Under the pieces are notes generated by a model. That model saw nothing but the letters and a program-made list of their open reading frames with translations. It was not told the DNA's origin and ran no database searches. Position numbers and translations under genes: made by a program. A stretch of DNA of 64,000 nucleotides, taken from Labilithrix luteola. Its GTDB lineage: Bacteria; Myxococcota_A; Polyangia; Polyangiales; Polyangiaceae. Of the stretch, positions 63,003 through 64,000 are shown piece by piece. The stretch spans positions 3,286,001 to 3,350,000 of the forward strand of contig NZ_CP012333.1 in the NCBI RefSeq assembly GCF_001263205.1, in the 5' to 3' direction. The first letter of the stretch is position 1. Every line of letters begins with the position of its first letter.

Positions 63003-64000
63003 TCAGCGTGCGAACATTTGATTGCGCGCGCACGCCGCGGCCCGCTCGAGCAGGATCGCTTTTTCCCTGACATTCCGGGTGAGCGATGCGGCCCGTTCCA
63101 ACTCGACGCGCGCCTCGGCGTACCGCCCGAGCTTGGCGAGCAGGTCACCGCGCACACCGGGGAGGTAGTGGTACTCCGCGAGCGCCGGCTCTTCGAGGAG
63201 GGTGTCGACCACCGCGAGGCCGGCAGCCGGGCCTTGGGCCATGCCCACGGCCACGGCACGATTCAACTCGATGACCGGCGACGGGTCGATCTCGCCGAGC
63301 TCCCCGTACAGCGTTGCAATACGCGACCAATCCGTCTCTTCCGGTGCAAGGGCACGCGCGTGGCATGCCGCGATCGCAGCCTGGAAGGTGTACGGCCCCT
63401 TCTCCCCACCGAGACGCTCGGCGCGCTCGAGCGAGGCGAGGCCTCGTCGGATGAAGAGCTGGTCCCAAAGAGCTCGATTCTGATCCATGAGCAGAATCGG
63501 CTCCCCCGAGGGACTGGTACGCGCCCGAAGGCGCGACGCCTGGATCTCCATGAGCGCCACGAGACCGTGGACCTCGGGAGCCGCCGGCATCAGCTCGGCG
63601 AGAACGCGGCCGAGGCGCAGCGCGTCTTCGCACAGGCCCGGCCGGATCCAGTCGTGACCCGCCGTTGCCGAATAGCCTTCGTTGAAGATCAGATAGATGA
63701 CGCCGAGGACCGCCGACAGGCGCTCGGCCAGCTCCTCGGGGCGCGGCACCTCGAAGGGGACCTTCGCCTCCGACAGCGTCCGTTTCGCACGCACGATTCG
63801 CTGCGCGACGGTGGGCTCGGACACGAGGCACGCACGCGCGATCTCCTCGGTCGTCAGACCACCGAGCAGGCGCAACGTCAGCGCCACCTGCGCTTCGGTC
63901 GAGAGAACCGGGTGGCAGGAGATGAAGACCAGGCGAAGGAGATCGTCGCCGACGGTATCGTCGACGGCCGCTTCGATGTCCGCCGCGGCGCTCTCCTGCG
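63003..64000 (-). CDS. ECF42-type sigma factor, N-terminus outside window
   Basis: The frame stays open to the window edge; the ATG at 63887 is internal. About 332 codons are visible. They include the end of the sigma2-sigma4 linker (AVDDTVGDDLLRLVFISCHP), sigma4 (LTLRLLGGLTTEEIARACLV, VAQRIVRAKRTL) and the whole C-terminal extension (YLIFNEGYSATAG, ELNRAVAVGMAQGPAAGL). It is closely similar to the ECF42 gene at 58470-59825 throughout. Its promoter and any YCII partner would lie beyond base 64000. Confidence 0.92.
   Translation of the reverse strand, partial: QESAAADIEAAVDDTVGDDLLRLVFISCHPVLSTEAQVALTLRLLGGLTTEEIARACLVSEPTVAQRIVRAKRTLSEAKVPFEVPRPEELAERLSAVLGVIYLIFNEGYSATAGHDWIRPGLCEDALRLGRVLAELMPAAPEVHGLVALMEIQASRLRARTSPSGEPILLMDQNRALWDQLFIRRGLASLERAERLGGEKGPYTFQAAIAACHARALAPEETDWSRIATLYGELGEIDPSPVIELNRAVAVGMAQGPAAGLAVVDTLLEEPALAEYHYLPGVRGDLLAKLGRYAEARVELERAASLTRNVREKAILLERAAACARNQMFAR

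Overview
The window looks like a chromosomal segment of a myxobacterium, probably of the Polyangiales (the order is an inference). It is GC-rich throughout. It carries a M4 protease with a MYXO-CTERM sorting tail, about fifteen predicted lipoproteins, a TPR-fused sigma-54 activator, a Pkn-type Ser/Thr kinase and ECF42-type sigma factors. I saw no phage, transposase, CRISPR array or rRNA gene. There is one tRNA, tRNA-Ser(CGA).

Layout. 0-1.1 kb: the end of a purine nucleoside phosphorylase gene, coupled to cdd (nucleoside salvage). 1.2-7.8 kb: two large secreted lipoproteins related to the hydrazine synthase alpha subunit (beta-propeller plus c-type heme motifs) on either side of a HEAT-repeat protein. 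7.8-8.7 kb: a non-coding repeat region. 8.7-15.4 kb: a five-gene operon encoding a MacA-like adaptor, a MacB-like ABC ATPase and permease, a TolC-like outer-membrane factor, and an OmpR-type regulator with its histidine kinase. 15.4-18.1 kb: proB, an unknown gene, and a degenerate ABC-type ATPase. 18.2-21.4 kb: the sigma-54 activator and a lipoprotein. 21.4-21.9 kb: tRNA-Ser followed by hairpins and tandem 100-bp repeats.

21.9-28.6 kb: unknown lipoproteins, a sugar O-acetyltransferase, a gene with an apparent frameshift, and a tandem pair of CE2-like SGNH hydrolases. 28.6-34.7 kb (minus strand): a TreT-like trehalose synthase, an OmpA/DUF4398 pair, and an RNase E/G-PilZ operon. 35.7-42 kb: the M4 protease, an ABC-2 exporter and an AspT-like transporter. 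43-46.8 kb: an operon with the architecture of the mammalian peroxisomal D-bifunctional protein (dehydrogenase, hydratase 2 and, here, two SCP2 domains) followed by an SCP-x type thiolase. Together these would perform three successive beta-oxidation steps on bulky or branched acyl-CoAs.

47-53.4 kb: a GH20 hexosaminidase, and a lipoprotein operon led by a homologue of the PHM/DBH copper monooxygenases in which the copper-binding Met appears to be His. 53.5-58.4 kb: an XRE regulator, a minisatellite, and a kinase-TPR/PEGA-lipoprotein-lipoprotein gene row. 58.5-64 kb: an ECF42 sigma gene with its YCII (DGPF) partner and a candidate autoregulated promoter, a divergent pair of DJ-1/PfpI-fold genes (secreted protein and GlxA-type AraC regulator) with matched inverted operator-like sites between them, a small zinc-ribbon gene, and a second, truncated ECF42 gene.
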